Shown: positions 1-13,143, counted from the stretch's first letter. The stretch: DNA of 64,000 bases from Liolophura sinensis (GCF_032854445.1 NC_088300.1:20319608-20383607), one strand, 5' to 3'. The notes: generated by a model not told the origin, from the sequence alone. Made by a program: numbers and translations.

Positions 1-3000
1 TTGAAGGCGCGAAATAACTGCACACCAGTTTTTGCAGTAAACTTCATTTAAATCGTCACATAACACTGGGGATCTGACAAATGCTACCAGATAAGATATG
101 TACATGTATACGTCATTTGCAGGACCCTTCGATATACTGCGATTCAAGTAAGAATAATTTACGATGTTAAAATTGAACTATCCACTTGTCATAAAGTCTC
201 TGAGATAAGAAACCGTTTTGGTCTTAAAACAAATACAGGTCCAGATCAGAAGAATCTTCTGTAGAGTCTGAGGTGTCCTTTAAATCCAGCAAAGGTGCAT
301 GTATAGCTTTCACAGCTTTTGTTATATATGAATTGTGTAAAGCTATCAGATTAATATACCGTTTCGTTAAAACAGTAAAGGCATCAAGATTATGAAATTA
401 ACATGCAAAAATACTTTTAGGAAGGCGAAAAAAAAAACCTATCGTCTCGGAGTATCAATTTAATTGGTCAATCTCGTCACAGTACTTTGCATTCAGTTAT
501 TTAGCGGCGAGAAAGACAGCCTTTTCCTTATTAAGCCCTATTTTGAAATCCGTCTCTCTTCCTGTTATATCAGTGGGCTTTTTTAAAAAAAATGAAATTT
601 CTAAAACATCACAATCGATACATTCTGGTTTTTAAAATTTTTTTTGTATTCAAAGTTATCCTTTTATTTCTTTTTTAAAATAGGTCAGCCTTCGAGAAAT
701 TAAGATAGCTTATCCAAAAAACTCGATGTTTTCTGCAGGAAAGCACACTTTTATGGTTCGTTAATATAAGGCTAGGAAGTGAGTCACAAAACTGGATTTC
801 ACTGTTACACAAAATGGTCAAATGAACATCACAGTCACCTGATTTATACACAAAACTGACGCATTCCACCCACATAATGCTGGCCACCGTTGTATAAGTG
901 AAATATTCTTGAGTACGGAATAAAACACCAATTATATAAATAAATAAATCAATCAAAACTGAAGCAACGTTATGCTAAAAAGGATCTTTGTACACTTCCT
1001 TCAATTTCTCGACATTTTACGAACCATCATGTTTACTCGTATATAAGGAATGCTAGTGAAGTGCAATTTTATGTTCAAATTGCACGATCATATCTGACAG
1101 TTATCGGACGTCTGTCGGTTAAAAATTACACACCAATTTGTACCAATTATTTTTTTAGCAATCAGGAAAATTCTCTCTTCTGTGTAGGCCACCGGCCACG
1201 CAGCAGAGATTTGACTTCGGCAAAATATCATAGATGTAATAAAGATCCCTGCTCACCTCATTTATTTGAGAAGATCTTCGTCGTATGATTACCTTTCTCA
1301 CAAGCACTAATTGTAACAAGTCGCTCACCTCCTAGGGCACATCGCACTGTGCTATGTATGGTTTATTGGCCAAATAAAAAACTATTTTATCACCTGAATA
1401 CAGTCCATACCTTTTCCTCATGTCTGTATTATATTGAAAAGAAACATACATGCCAATTTCTCATAAAACAGTTCTGGTTCTCGTATCCGAAAATATCGTT
1501 TTATATATGGATGTTTTAACAAATTAACCACAAAACCTACATCTTGTCACAACTCTGTCTTAAGTAGCACTGGAAAACGCCCAGAAAGACTATGTAATAC
1601 AAAATCCTATCTCGAACAAGCACAGTTTGGGCCTAAACAACTGCAGATCTTATCGCACACATGTGTTGTGCCGGTTACGCTTCTTACTTTTCAAATTTTC
1701 ACTTTTGCAAATTTCATTTAGCCGTACTGACGAATATCTAAATCATCTTGGCTGAAAAGAGTTTGCCTCTGTTTAGTTCACATTACAACAATTAACGGGT
1801 ACAATTTTCAAGTACTAGTAAAACTTACATAACCGCACTTGAAATATACAAACTCTGCATCACCATTATTGCGCACAGTGAAATGTACGTGCATGCCAAA
1901 CCTCCCTAGTAAAAGCCTTATAGATCTCTCTTCAACTCAATCTGGCTGCACTACGGCGTTGTTCCATTCAACTTGCCTAAGCATATCCGATATTCATTTC
2001 TGCGCTGTCTTTTTGTCACAAGTTAGGAAAAGACACCTTGAGAACTGGAGGTGATACTTTTAGCATTATAAACATACTTAATTTAAGAGTCCAATTCGAC
2101 CGTTTTATGTAATATGCCAAAATATACCTTACAAAGTACATGTATCAGTTTGATTTACTTGTTCATATCAAACATCAAAGACTACCATCCAGCTGCTAAA
2201 TCATTCTCAGAAAATCTAGTCGAGACAAAGAGAAATTACTTTCATCGTGAAAAAACAGTTGTAACCTATGAATCTAAAGAAATCTACCTGTATAGATTTA
2301 AGGACTTAAATAAAGTATAATCTAGTTTGTGACTTCTAGTCTAGCAATACCTCGATCAGGCAGGAGAAAATAATCGTAGTTGTCCCAAATGATGCAACTT
2401 GTGACCCTGGCATTTTGCAGCAGACTCTGTTATACATGCCAGAAACTGATTGCACAAAGCCATCTGAATTTATAACCTTAGTTTTGGAGTTTAAATATTA
2501 ATATGACCATGTTAAAAACGTTATGATAAATGTGTCAAAATGTCAACTTTCGGTACGACACAGGGGACCGGAAGTTGTGATGAACCACAGTAAACAAATA
2601 CAGTGTGCATCTTGAATAATTTCCTTGCGGTTATTATAAATATGTTATAATTAACAGACTACTGAATTCATATCAGAGTTATTGAGAGGAAACAGTCTAC
2701 TATCACAAATAACTCGGTGGGATAAGTGTTCGAAAACGCAAAAAACCCGGTACAAATATCTCTCACCCACATTAAGGAAGTTTTTACAGGCTGGGTCGAT
2801 GGCCTGTTTGATATTTGAGAAACAAGAAAGATTGAATCCGGTATAGATTTGATTAATGCTCCAATCACGTGAGATCTGTCACTTATTCTGTCAACTAATA
2901 TTTTAGGTAACGCAAAGGTCACGTTGTACACTCGCCTCCATTGTTAGAATAACTCTGGACCACTGATCATAAATGCCGTGTGGAAATTATTGACATTCAT

Positions 3001-3464
3001 GTCATTGATTTTAGAGAACTGCTGACGGTGACTACATCTCAATGTAAATGGTATGACAGAAACCGCAGTAATTAAACGCTAGTTTATTGAATATTTATTG
3101 ACCCTGTTCTCAAGTTTTATTAATTACGCAGTGGCACGTGATAGTATAGTTTCAGGTGTGGTGAGTCGCCTTTAATACATCGTTTACGGCCTCAAAGTCA
3201 TTTCAGATCTAGATCAACCGCAGCTAAAGCCCAGTTCAGATTATGCCTTGGTAGTCATATAGAAACTTTTAAAGAATATTTTCTAACTTTATGAGGTTCA
3301 TGGGGCACATTTGGTGTATACACTTAGAAACGTACCATTGCTCCATTTGGCAGTCTACCTATAGTAGACTCTATAGATAGTATGGTAATCTTCAAACTTG
3401 AAATCGGGGTGTCACAGTCATTGTTAACCCAGAAAGCTGACAGCTATAAAAAGGACAACCCAAC
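1..3464. other. No gene recognised
   Basis: AT-rich sequence with stops in all frames apart from short chance frames. The only recognisable item is the SINE fragment at 866-953. Confidence 0.6.
866..953 (+). mobile_element. tRNA-derived SINE family A, 3' fragment
   Basis: Contains the family's 3' region (AATGCTGGCC, AAGTGAAATATTCTTGAGTA) and a short AAAT tail. The head is missing. Confidence 0.75.
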
Positions 3465-3712
3465 GGTGATTTGATTTGATTGATTTGATTGGTGTTTTAC
3501 GCCGTACTCAAGAATATTTCACTTATACGACGGCGGCCAGCATTATGGTGGGTGGAAACCGGGCAGAACCCGGGGGAAACCCACGACCTTCCGTAGGTTG
3601 CTGGAAGACCTTTCCACGTACGGCAGGAGAGGAATCCAGCATGACTTGGACTTGAACTCACAGGACCGCGTTGGTGAGAGACTCCAGGGTCATTACGCTG
3701 CGCTAACGGTGA
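3465..3712 (-). mobile_element. tRNA-derived SINE family A, nearly full length
   Basis: In reverse orientation, with the GATTTGATT tail at the left and the tRNA-like head at the right. The head is cut just inside its A box. It lies downstream of gene 1. Confidence 0.88.
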
Positions 3713-4161
3713 TTTGAACTACGAAGCGCTCTAGAAAATAAAATGTGTTAGCACGAGTCTTGCGACTGCAAGACTTCACTTACTGATGATTTTTTGCCAC
3801 AGAATTTCCTCGTAATGGCGCACCATGCCCCACTTCTATGTATTTATGAGGAAGATGATGCAAATTCTAAAAAAAAAAAATGTAATCTTACAAAGCGTGC
3901 TGAGGTCAAGGCATATTCTGAAAGAAGATTTTCAGCTGTCGCAATTTATTATAAAAACGTGACATATCAACATAGGCCTATAGAAGTCAGGGTTGGGTAT
4001 TTACACGTACTGTTATTTTAAAAATAAAACCTGATCAAGCACAAACCACTATCGTTTTGATTTAATAGGCATTATGAAAACAGGTGCAAATAGGCCCTAT
4101 AAACTGACATGATATCCAGTCATGTTAAACATTAAGCCCAGTTACTAATTTTCCACGACGG

Positions 4162-4168
4162 CCTTTAT
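4162..4168 (-). other. Poly(A) signal overlapping the stop codon of gene 1
   Basis: The minus strand reads CAG AAA TAA AGG, so the terminal TAA codon is part of AATAAA. A further ATTAAA lies about 100 nt downstream, near 4057-4062, and may be the one in use. Confidence 0.5.
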
Positions 4169-4805
4169 TTCTGTAAATGCTGAGTAGAAGTCTCCTTGAG
4201 TTTTGCTTCTTTGTCAACATTTTTGTTCTTTTTGTAGTTTTCAGCTGGAACTTTGCAGCCGAGTCCGCTGCGAATATTCCTGAACATTGTCTTCAAATCC
4301 CTGAGCAAGCCGGGCAGATCAAGGATGAGGACGCCACCAAAGACCAGAGACAGGAGAGCGATTCCCAGCATGCCCACCTTACGCGCCGATGGTCGTGAGT
4401 CTAGAACGCTGATGAATTTTCGTCGCACAGACGAGATTTCGGATATGTTCAAAGTGAGTCTCTCGATGATGTGTATGACGAACTCCTGTTTTTCTTTCGG
4501 AGAGAGAGTTGGAGCCGGTACCGTGACTACGTCACTCTCGCAAAAGCACTCACAAATCGCGGCTATTACTCGTCTCTTCGGCGCTTTTGTTGGTGACGAT
4601 GTTGTTGTCGTTGTGGTTGCGACCGGCGCCATTGATGCCGTTGTTGTTGTCTTGATCGTGACGGCTGCAGACGGACTTGTTTCCAAGGGAACAGTATCGC
4701 TGGATACTGTGACAGTTGTTGGGATGGTCGTTTGTGGAGGACAGTCGTTGGGAGTTGGGTCGATCTCATCGGAGGTATAAGTAATGACATCTGTTATTAA
4801 TGACA
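4165..4805 (-). CDS. Gene 1 exon 5: Thr-rich stalk, CxCxC motif, transmembrane helix, tail
   Basis: The chosen acceptor is TTTGTGTTTCAG (exon starts at 4805, phase 1). A second AG at the ACAG 14 nt downstream would also keep frame. The exon encodes a Thr/Pro-rich segment with runs of Thr, the motif CECFC, a helical region, SRPSAR, one hydrophobic helix starting VGMLG and a Lys-rich cytoplasmic tail. The stop codon TAA sits inside an AATAAA. The terminal exon of gene 2 has the same order and the same SRPSAR-x-VG signature. Confidence 0.85.
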
Positions 4806-7800
4806 CTGAAACACAAAGAATTCTTCTGTAAGAAGAAAGCAACTAATATTAACATCTCAGCAAAAGTAACTTTTGCTGAAGTTTTTTAGTTTTCTTTTGC
4901 TAAAAAAGTCTGTAGGTCTTGTTTTGTTTTTGACAGATTAACACTTACATGTGCAGGATGCTTTATCATAAAGTAGATATATGCATCTGTCTAGTAGTTG
5001 AATGGAATTATTAAAACGCGAAAACTGTGACTAACAACAACACATTCCTTTGTTTGAAGTCGATATATTGAATTTCTGTTGGTTGATAACATTAATAACG
5101 TGACTTCCTAGGCATTCTCTCTCCATGAAAGGGCGATGCAGTTTTGTTTGTATACGCATATGCGTGGACATTGCCCTGATACCAGAGTTTGTTCAATAAA
5201 TCATGAGTAGGGCGTATCATTTGCCCGTGGACATGTTGTTGTCTCAGTGAAATAGGCACAATAGTGGTACTTATCTTCTAAACATTGTTCTACAACATGG
5301 TCCGCAAGTCATTCTCTGAATGATACAGAGTTAAGGAAGTATTAAATGTTTCGATATGCTTGTTGGGATCTGCTGTGATCAGACATTCATGATTTATGTG
5401 GTACCATGGTCTGCCTGTAAATTTAAATGTTAAGCACAGGTGAATATACTGTGCCTTGAGATTACGAGACAAGGCTGGTAGATTATCGAACCGGTTACAG
5501 CGTGAAGTGTTTCATAATATCTGGATGTATACTGCCTGCTCCCTATATATCGCGAAAGTTTCAGAAGTGTGGAGTTTGAACGACTAAGTTTATCACAGCA
5601 CAATCAAGTAAAAAACGCTGTACGTTGTAATGCCATTGCTTCCAAAAAGTTCTTAAAATTCCAAGGCAAATGCCAAAGACAGTCAGCAATACAGAGGGCT
5701 ATTCAACGTGATAAATACGTTTTTGAAAAACTCCAGTTTTGTGCTATCCTGAATCTATGCGTCGACTGTCAACTGACAATCGTATACCAGGCTTCAATTA
5801 AAATTCCCAAAAGAACGATTAGCACAAACCACTAAAGAACTAAGAAAGTATATTAATTACGAAATTAGGACGGCAACATGAGAGGACATAACTTGCATGG
5901 CAGCTGTTGTTGTAGACATTACGCCATGGTGCATATAGTTACAAGTTTGTAACGTTATGCTTGTGTTGTGGAGCGCGACGTCGTCAGGTATGCAGTATAT
6001 CCTGTTTCTTCTAATTTTTAGGACACCTGGTCTACTCTTTTCAGCCAGTATACATGTGATTGTAGCAGGAGTATTTAGTTTCTGTCCGCTCTTTTCAGCC
6101 AGTATACATGTGATTGTAGCAGGAGTATTTAGTTTCTGTCCGCTCTTTTCAGCCAGTATACATGTGATTGTAGCAGGAGTATTTAGTTTCTGTCCGCTCT
6201 TTTCAGCCAGTATACATGTGATTGTAGCAGGAGTATTTAGTTTCTGTCCGCTCTTTTCAGCCAGTATACATGCAACTGTAGCAGGAGTATTTAGTTTCTT
6301 TTTTTTCGCATGGTTAGACTATCTAATGAACAACATACTCATATCTTTACTTTTCCAAAAAGCTGAGGAAAATGTAATATTCTGCTTTCAGAACTAGTAA
6401 TATCTGTCCAAAAGTTAATAGAACTAGTGTAGTCTACAATATATATGCGTGCTTCCCTGGAAGTTGCCTTGGCTTTGTCAAATGATTCCATGCTGGTCGA
6501 AATGACCCTAACCTGTATGGCAAACTTTGAGAAACACGGTAAAGGTGGCGTTTTCAGCATGATCAAGCAGTATGGTGGCATTAGACAGGTACAGAAGGCA
6601 GTAATTGCCGTCAATTCTCCACATCCAACATTCCCGGCTGTCATCAGTGGCGGCAAGGCAGAGTCTATCACAGTATGTATCGTTCAGCAACTCCTTTCTG
6701 ACCACAACGGACATATTCGGAAACATGGTGTCGTCTGGAGCAGATTCTAGGCCAGCCGAGTCAAACGCACAGTTGTCATCTGCAGGAAAAAAAAAACGTT
6801 TTTTTAAAACGACCATTTCCAGTGTTTCTTATTGAATCGTTTTAAGTATCATGTGCCCTATTCGGAGTATGTTTAATGATTGTTTAATGCAATGTCACGT
6901 CACCTTAATTCTAGTGGTGTGGAAAACGACTATACTGTACAGGTGGGGAAAAAAGAGTATCCTGGCTCAGATATACATCTACTCTTTTCCTAATGATGAA
7001 ATGCATTTTGCTTTAAGACATTATAAATGTTGTTGTTGACTAAAACAATGTAGCCCAAAGATAATGTTGTGAAGAAAGAACCTGAATTGTCCATCGACAT
7101 TCGCCGGATTACAGCGGGACAAAAGCAGGGTGGGAGTCTTAATCAGGTGTCATAGTAAATCTGCTCACCAGTTGGAATTTCGCAAATGAAGGGGGCGTTT
7201 TCCACACACTGAGTGAGCCTCCATCTTGAGTCCATGAAGCCCCCTCTTACACAATAAGCTGGTGGTCCCTGGCTCGTGTTAGAAGGCTGCCCATTCCCCC
7301 AGTTTGCCCAAGTTCCCAGCTCTGTGCAAACCCCACTCCACATGTACTGGTCTGATTCAGGATCAACATTGTGAAGACCCATCCAGTAATCGCCATTACT
7401 AAAAGTAAGGTGGACAGTTTTGGTACGGACAGAGTCAAGTGGTTTCATGATCCAAACGAAATTGTTGATATATGAGTTCTTTATCCATTATATATCAATC
7501 AATTAATTATATACATTGTACATGTTTATAAATATGTTGCTTCAGTTTTAGTGCGAAACATTCATCAGTGTGAAATATGAAGCATTTATTGTTTGTGTGA
7601 AACTATCAAATCTAAAATCATGCAGAAAAATCCAGGTTAAACAGTAACACAGATTTTCATGGTGACAGATTAATCGCAACTCTTTATAACATAGCTCATC
7701 GAGCCGTGCTATACTTACTACGCGCACCTTGGATCGTTTTTGTTTGTCGCACAGCAGGCAAATTTTGTTAACCTTCTACAAGGCCAGTCCATCGTAAAGA

Positions 7801-9812
7801 TTGCTATATGTTCACTGGATGCACAACTTGTCCGGGTTTAGCAGATGCCAGTTCTCTTAAAACGTGCATCGACGAAAAACTCTTCTAATAACAATCGAGC
7901 CGTTGAAAATTTTAGATCGAGACGTCAAACCGACATCCGCCGCTTTTAATGTTAAAAGTTCAGGCAAGGTACTTTTTTTCAAACGGGACTTTTCGTAAAG
8001 AATTTAATTTCTTTTTTATTTGTTTTTTTTTTTTGGCTCTTTTGCCTTCAAATATAAGGGCACTCATATCAGTTGATGTCGTTATCAACAGATTATCTTA
8101 CAAACAGCAAATAAAATTAGGATGGACTTGAGCTGTAAAGGTTTGTGAAATTTTCCTGCTGTATATATCAGAACACGAGTCGGGCTACAAGTAACAAGTA
8201 TAGCACGGTTCGATAGGACTAAGCACCATATGGTTCTAATCAGCTTTACGATTTTGGGAGATATAGATCAGACAATTGTCAAACAGAATGTGACGCACAT
8301 ATGTATATCAATAAAATTGTTAAAAATGCAATCTTTTAAATTCTAAGAAATCTTTTGTATACAGGAGAGGTGAGAAGTTACAAATGACCCCCATTGCCTC
8401 TGAAGGAGACCGGAAAGGTGACAAGCTGAAAGATAGGGCCCTGAAATAATCTCTTGATAATGTGCATTAACACGGTTTAATATACGAGTTAGGAAAGGGA
8501 GTATCGAATTTTAAGGCATACAAGTTTAAAGAGTGGCAATTTCTTAAAAGGCAGATGCCCCAGTAAGAAAATTTAAAGAAATATAAGAAACGTATTTATT
8601 GAATGTTGATAAGTATTTAAAAATAAACAAGGACGTAATCAGCACTTTTTTATTTATTTTTTAAAAATACTTAGAACATTTAATAGACAAGCTTTTGTAC
8701 CTTTACAAAAGACCATACCGGCACACATTTGTTGGGGAATTGATAAAGAAATGTCAGGTGTTTTCCTTTTGCTATTGCCTGTTAAGTAACTCAGCCAGAA
8801 AAAAAAAACTAGTGTTTCGTAAGTATGACGTTAAGTACTGGATCAGCTCGATGTAGCAGCAAAATGAACATTTGTGGTGCCCTTACATTTGTCCTTCCCA
8901 CGGTGGACGGTATCTGAGCCGCCTGAGGAGATCTGCCTTAGCCGGAGTGTCCACGGTCACCAGCCTGCCCGAGGGGTGAAGGGTACGACATTGGCGACTG
9001 GCCGACTTCCACGGGTTCAGACTCGTATGGAATACCAAGTCAGTGTTGTGGACAGTTCGCTTGTACTCTGCAAAGGCTGATATGACACGTAATATATTGT
9101 GCAGTAAACACTTTTGTTGGGCAAAGCATGGACATATACATGCACGAATGAAGATAAAATTGTCTTAATGCTCCTTCATATAGAAATATACGGTGGGCAA
9201 AGTAAAATAATGAGGTGGAATAATCTACACGTACACGGATTTCCAAATATATATAAGGCCTACTTGCACCAGACACCTTGCTTCGTTTGTAAGCTACCGG
9301 CCCCATCTGGTAGAGCGTCGGCGTTGGGGGCGGGAGATTCGGGGTCAATTCTCAGTCGGGTCACACCTAAGACTTTAAGCAAGAGGAAGTTGTAGCTTCC
9401 TGACTTGGCGTTCAACTTTAAGGGGAAGTGCAACGACTGGTTCACCCGTATCAGTATCGGGTGGGGCGGCTTACTTGCTTTCGGTAAGTCGTCCCAGTGA
9501 AGCAGCACAAGATAAAAGAACGGTGGAAATCCGTCCTGCAAGAAGAAGGCACATTGCATGCACTCTAAGGACTCCTTCGTCGTCATATGACTAAAAAATA
9601 GTTAAGTACGACGTTAAACTACGACGTTAAGCACTCACTCACTCACTCATTTGCAGACTTTTGGGATGTAACACGAAATACATAGAGCTATACCACTTTA
9701 TTCTGTTCTATGTTTTGAGTCAGCAGATGAAAGTTGAGTTACATTTGTAGCAAAATCTACTTTATAACCTACCTGGTAAAAATAAGGTAATGAAGTAAAG
9801 CGTTAATCCCAT
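4165..9812 (-). CDS. Membrane C-type lectin / PAN / Thr-rich stalk protein, gene 1 (5 exons, 452 aa)
   Basis: The spliced model joins 9812-9773, 9067-8887, 7398-7169, 6779-6513 and 4805-4165 (1359 nt, 452 aa plus stop). Every junction has GT and AG, and the phases are 1, 2, 1, 1. The order is: short hydrophobic signal peptide (1-13), C-type lectin domain (about 16-150), PAN/apple-like Cys-rich domain (151-239), Thr/Ser/Pro-rich stalk (about 250-315), a C-x-C-x-C motif (324-328), a basic stretch ending in SRPSAR (376-381), one transmembrane helix (about 384-403) and a Lys-rich tail. The topology suggests a cell-surface protein that displays a lectin domain on a mucin-like stalk. The ligand is unknown. 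Intron 1 holds a SINE and intron 4 a 54-bp minisatellite. The paralogue at 56509-62145 has the same exon plan. Exons 2-5 are secure; exon 1 is less certain because the signal peptide is short. Confidence 0.85.
6035..6304. repeat. 54-bp minisatellite, five copies
   Basis: Five near-identical 54-bp units starting CTCTTTTCAGCCAGTATACA; only the last differs at a few bases. It lies in intron 4 of lectin gene 1. The unit is 18 codons long, so the plus strand stays open, but that is not a gene. Confidence 0.95.
6513..6779 (-). CDS. Gene 1 exon 4: PAN/apple-like domain
   Basis: A long polypyrimidine tract ending CCTGCAG precedes the exon, and the donor ACAG|GTTAGG closes it; it is phase 1 at both ends. 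It encodes about 89 residues with Cys spacing like PAN domains: an early Cys, a YCDRLC helix motif, then ECWMW, YCLLY and a late KVC. There are several potential N-glycosylation sites (NMS, NDT, NAT). PAN domains mediate protein or carbohydrate contacts. A read-through transcript would stop one codon into the intron. Confidence 0.8.
7169..7398 (-). CDS. Gene 1 exon 3: C-terminal half of the C-type lectin domain
   Basis: The acceptor CTTACTTTTAG precedes a phase-2 exon with hallmark lectin-fold motifs: GDYWMGL (the WIGL position), WANWGNGQPSN at the long loop, and the closing C-x5-FICE pattern. The donor is ACTG|GTGAGC, phase 1. The calcium-site tripeptide is QPS rather than EPN or QPD, and the WND position reads WRL. 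Classical calcium-dependent sugar binding is therefore doubtful. Confidence 0.92.
8887..9067 (-). CDS. Gene 1 exon 2: N-terminal half of the C-type lectin domain
   Basis: The exon is 181 nt, opened by CCTTTGCAG and closed by the donor AAAT|GTAAGG. In phase 1 it reads a lectin-like stretch containing the typical W-x2-A-x3-C of helix 1 (PWKSASRQC), followed by the L-V-T-V strand. It enters in phase 1 and leaves in phase 2, and its length equals that of exon 2 of gene 2. Confidence 0.85.
9293..9649 (+). mobile_element. tRNA-derived SINE family B
   Basis: The tRNA-like head (CATCTGGTAGAGCGTCGG, then GGGGTCAATTCTC near the B box) is followed by a body and the 3' end TCGTCGTCATATGACT with AGTACGACGTTAA. 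It ends with a short (CACT)n run. It lies in intron 1 of lectin gene 1, antisense to it. Confidence 0.8.
9773..9812 (-). CDS. Gene 1 exon 1: start codon and signal peptide
   Basis: Read on the minus strand, ATG at 9812 lies in a good context (GGCATGG). It encodes a short hydrophobic leader, MGLTLYFITLFLP, and ends at a donor, CCAG|GTAGGTTATA, in phase 1. The donor of exon 1 in gene 2 is almost the same (ACAG|GTAGGTTATA), which supports homology. Thirteen residues is short for a signal peptide, but the hydrophobic core may continue across the junction. An alternative is a different, unseen upstream exon. Confidence 0.6.
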
Positions 9813-11723
9813 GCCTTTGTAATGGTAACTTGTTTTCTGGGCAAGTGCTTGTATGGATTGCACAGCCTGCAGGAATACTCCGGTGTGTCTTTCTTTAGAG
9901 TAGTCTATAGTGTTCCACACACGGTACTTCTCTAGTATTTAAATGCATTACTGTTTTACTATGTCAGGTCCACAGCCACTCTGAGGTATAGAAGTTTTGA
10001 ATGAGGATCTGTGAATGGGAATTCATGCTTGTAACAAATGTGGTTTCTTAGAAAGTGTACCCATGCTCTGACAACGTGCTTTGGAGAGTTGAATTGGTGT
10101 CAGAATATCCCATGAGAATAAAGCCACACGATCAATCACCTCACTGGAAGCAATTGATTGGATTTTGACGGAATTATCGTCAACCTGTACCAACAATCCC
10201 GTTAAAGAGAGGCAGACTGAATTCAGCCCTCCACGTAAATTAATTATTAACTACCTTGATTGGAATAATGAAAAGTTCGTGCGTTGATATCATTTCTTGG
10301 CGGAGGTAGGGTTGATGGCAGGCATCACCGTCAGCAATAGTCGGAGCCACGCTAGTGACCTATATATCCCATTGTTCGTCTTCAGTACTTATGCCTTCGA
10401 CATAGCTTGACTGCCAGGATACCATAAGGAAAGAAGCAGATTTGACTATTATTCTAATTAGGAACTGATACAGAAGTAATTCGATTAGAACATGAGGCCG
10501 ACCAAACAATCCAGCATAACGAATGAGTACATCACGAGGCTCTCCCAACAGTTCTCACAACAACTATATCATCACTATATAAGGTATAGTCTAGCAGTAA
10601 ACTCTCGTTCTTCCTAGTTTGTAGATGTGCATTTATAAAACAATACCACAAGAGCAATGGCGGTGTATAAACTGTACTGAACCACATGTTATTGAAACAA
10701 GGGAGATAACAAGAATCCACTGCGCTTGTTAAGACATGTGACAACACCCCCAACGCAACACACACTCCCTTCCATAAAAAGAACCAACATCGACTGAGCT
10801 GTCATGCGTGCAAACTGAATGGATTAATAGCTGTGTACGTCACATATTTTTGTCTGAATAGGTATTAACTTGTGATCTATCTTGCTTTTTCACATTGTGA
10901 TCTATCTTTATTCACTGAGCGTAGATTACAAAAGATGTTTATTTTCATTTTTCTCTCTTGTGGACACTGGTGGTAACAAAAATTCAAAATAAAAATTCGA
11001 CTTAAATAAATTGCATTTAATCCAATGAACAGCGTTATCACTTTCAACTGTGAAACAGCTGCAGGCCAGCTGTAGAGTAATCAAATACGAAATATTCTTG
11101 CCCAGGATTGAATTACTTCTAGATGTAGATGTCAGTCAGAAAATGACGTTGTACGAATATTGCAAAATCCCGCAATTTTTAATATTTAATAGAACTGTTT
11201 GAAAGTGATAGGCCTATACCTTTCCGAAATCATCACAACTGACTGAAGTGATCCTGCAGACAGCAGTCTTAATTCAGGTGAGAATTTTGCTTATTGATTT
11301 CTGTATTTAAATCCTCTAAGATTCCAGTTCACTTTGATAGGTCTATCAGTTTTAGAAAAGATCTGTCGTACCCCGTACGCTTTCGGTGTAGTCATTGATA
11401 TGCATTATATTTCCACGTTATGAATTGAGACCGACGGTATATGTTGGCCAGTATATATGTATCAATTATTGTGTTACTGCAATGAGATGTGAAATGTCGA
11501 CTACAGAATTACAGTTATAATATGCAGAAGTTATCATATTACTGGATGGTCACATCAATTCCGACAGAAAGATCAAACTCTTCTGAAATAGAGATTTTGC
11601 CATTTTCCCGCATTTGTTTGTGGCTTCCTGATTACTCTGCGCATTTGAAAGGAATTTTGATAGCGCAGTTTGTTTGACCTATGGTATGTTTGCTTGACAA
11701 ATTACATTCGTACAAAGTAGCTT
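9813..11723. other. Upstream flank of lectin gene 1; no gene seen
   Basis: Should contain the promoter of gene 1. An AT-rich TATTTAAAT lies near 9936-9944, about 125 bp above the start codon, but I see no convincing core promoter. The segmental duplication begins at its right edge. Confidence 0.5.
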
Positions 11724-13143
11724 TATACCAAATGAGGTGAGCAAAACTTTTGTAAAAAATCTACACCTGACTGCAAAGGTGAAACATCACATATGAGCAT
11801 GAGTGGGATCTCATATCCATACAGAGCATACTGTGTCGCTCTCTAAAATCCGATTTACATCCCTGCCACCAATAGCTAATTTTGTACAGAAATCTTGAAC
11901 AACGCCGAGGACACTTGGAAAATATCCGTCTCCGCCGTCTGCAATAATACTTTATACACATGCGTTCTATATCTATAGAATGTGCAACATGATTCTAAGC
12001 AATACCTAAAACAACTTTTATGATAAATTCTGATAAAACAGTTTCGTGGGAGAACACATTCGTGATGAGGCTAATCCTAAACAAGCCTACGAGCGTCTCA
12101 CAGCCTCCAAAAATCAGGCTTGTCTATTGGTGGCAGTGATGTAAAGCGAAAGGTAGAGAGCCACACATGCGCTGTAAGGAGTATTTTCGGATATGTCTAC
12201 GCTGGTGAAGAGTTGCTATCCCACGTCATCCGAGAAGTTCATTAGCATCATAGGACAGGGACTAAGATTTTCCAAATTCCATTGTTTTCGGGTGATCGGT
12301 GATAAGAAGCATAGAATATTGAAGACCACAGCATAGAGAACAGAGCCAGAGCAGGGACCACAGTGTGTATGGTCACGCGAATGCGGTCTGTTGTCAACTT
12401 CCCCAAGTCTGGGTTTTATTCTGACTGCTATCGTAAATGCTAAGATAGCACCAACTGATACATCTCATAGCACAAGGCGCTTTCTTGTGGAATATAAATG
12501 TTATCACAGACATGACAGAACTAATGTTTAGTGGTGTTTAGGGAAGAGATGAAGGGCCAGAACAGTCTGTGAGCTCTATGCCAGTGCCTGTTTCGTGTCC
12601 ACAAATGGAGGCCAGAACTACTGAACAATTTGTGAGTTCTATGCCAGCGCTTGTCTTGTGATGGTGTTATTGTGCCATTTGGTAACGGAACATCTGACTC
12701 GAGTGGTCATATAAAAAAAAATTAGGAAACGAATTGAAAATGTTTGAAATATTTTGTGAGTTTTTGAGAGTCACATACGAAAAATAGGTCATATCTTTAT
12801 GTCACTACATAACCCTGCCACGAGTGTCACGTACTAGTTTTACCTTGTCAGTTTACTTTCAAACTCATATCGACAGCATTGGTGAGATGCTCCGTGAGAT
12901 GTACACGGTATAGGTGAAATCCGGCATCTCTCAATTTACATGTATCTCACATTGGGTTGTTTTCAATGAGCCCAAGAAGAATACAACTTTAGAAATTCTG
13001 GCGAGTTTGTTTTTATTGCTACATGACAAATAACAGCGACCGCAGCGGTCATCTGATTTTGCCTTATATGTAAATTGTTTGTCTTGATAAATCTCGTGTT
13101 TTTTTTTTATATTTTTCATATTTCTGTTGTTTTGCAGAAAGCG

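Noticed and set aside
4253-4780. 175-codon open frame on the plus strand
   Set aside because: Antisense shadow of the stalk and membrane exon of lectin gene 1.
5957-6397. 146-codon repetitive frame
   Set aside because: Product of the 54-bp minisatellite in an intron of a gene on the other strand.
10532-10797. Alternative signal-peptide exon for lectin gene 1 (hydrophobic frame, and a nearby start reading MEGS)
   Set aside because: No phase-1 donor follows the hydrophobic part. The exon at 9812-9773 has matching phase and a donor like that of gene 2.
13075-13143. N-terminal extension of the type 1 protein in copy A
   Set aside because: The upstream ATG is in frame only in copy A and lies within the intron before the splice acceptor. 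Starting at 13144 gives a clean signal peptide in both copies.
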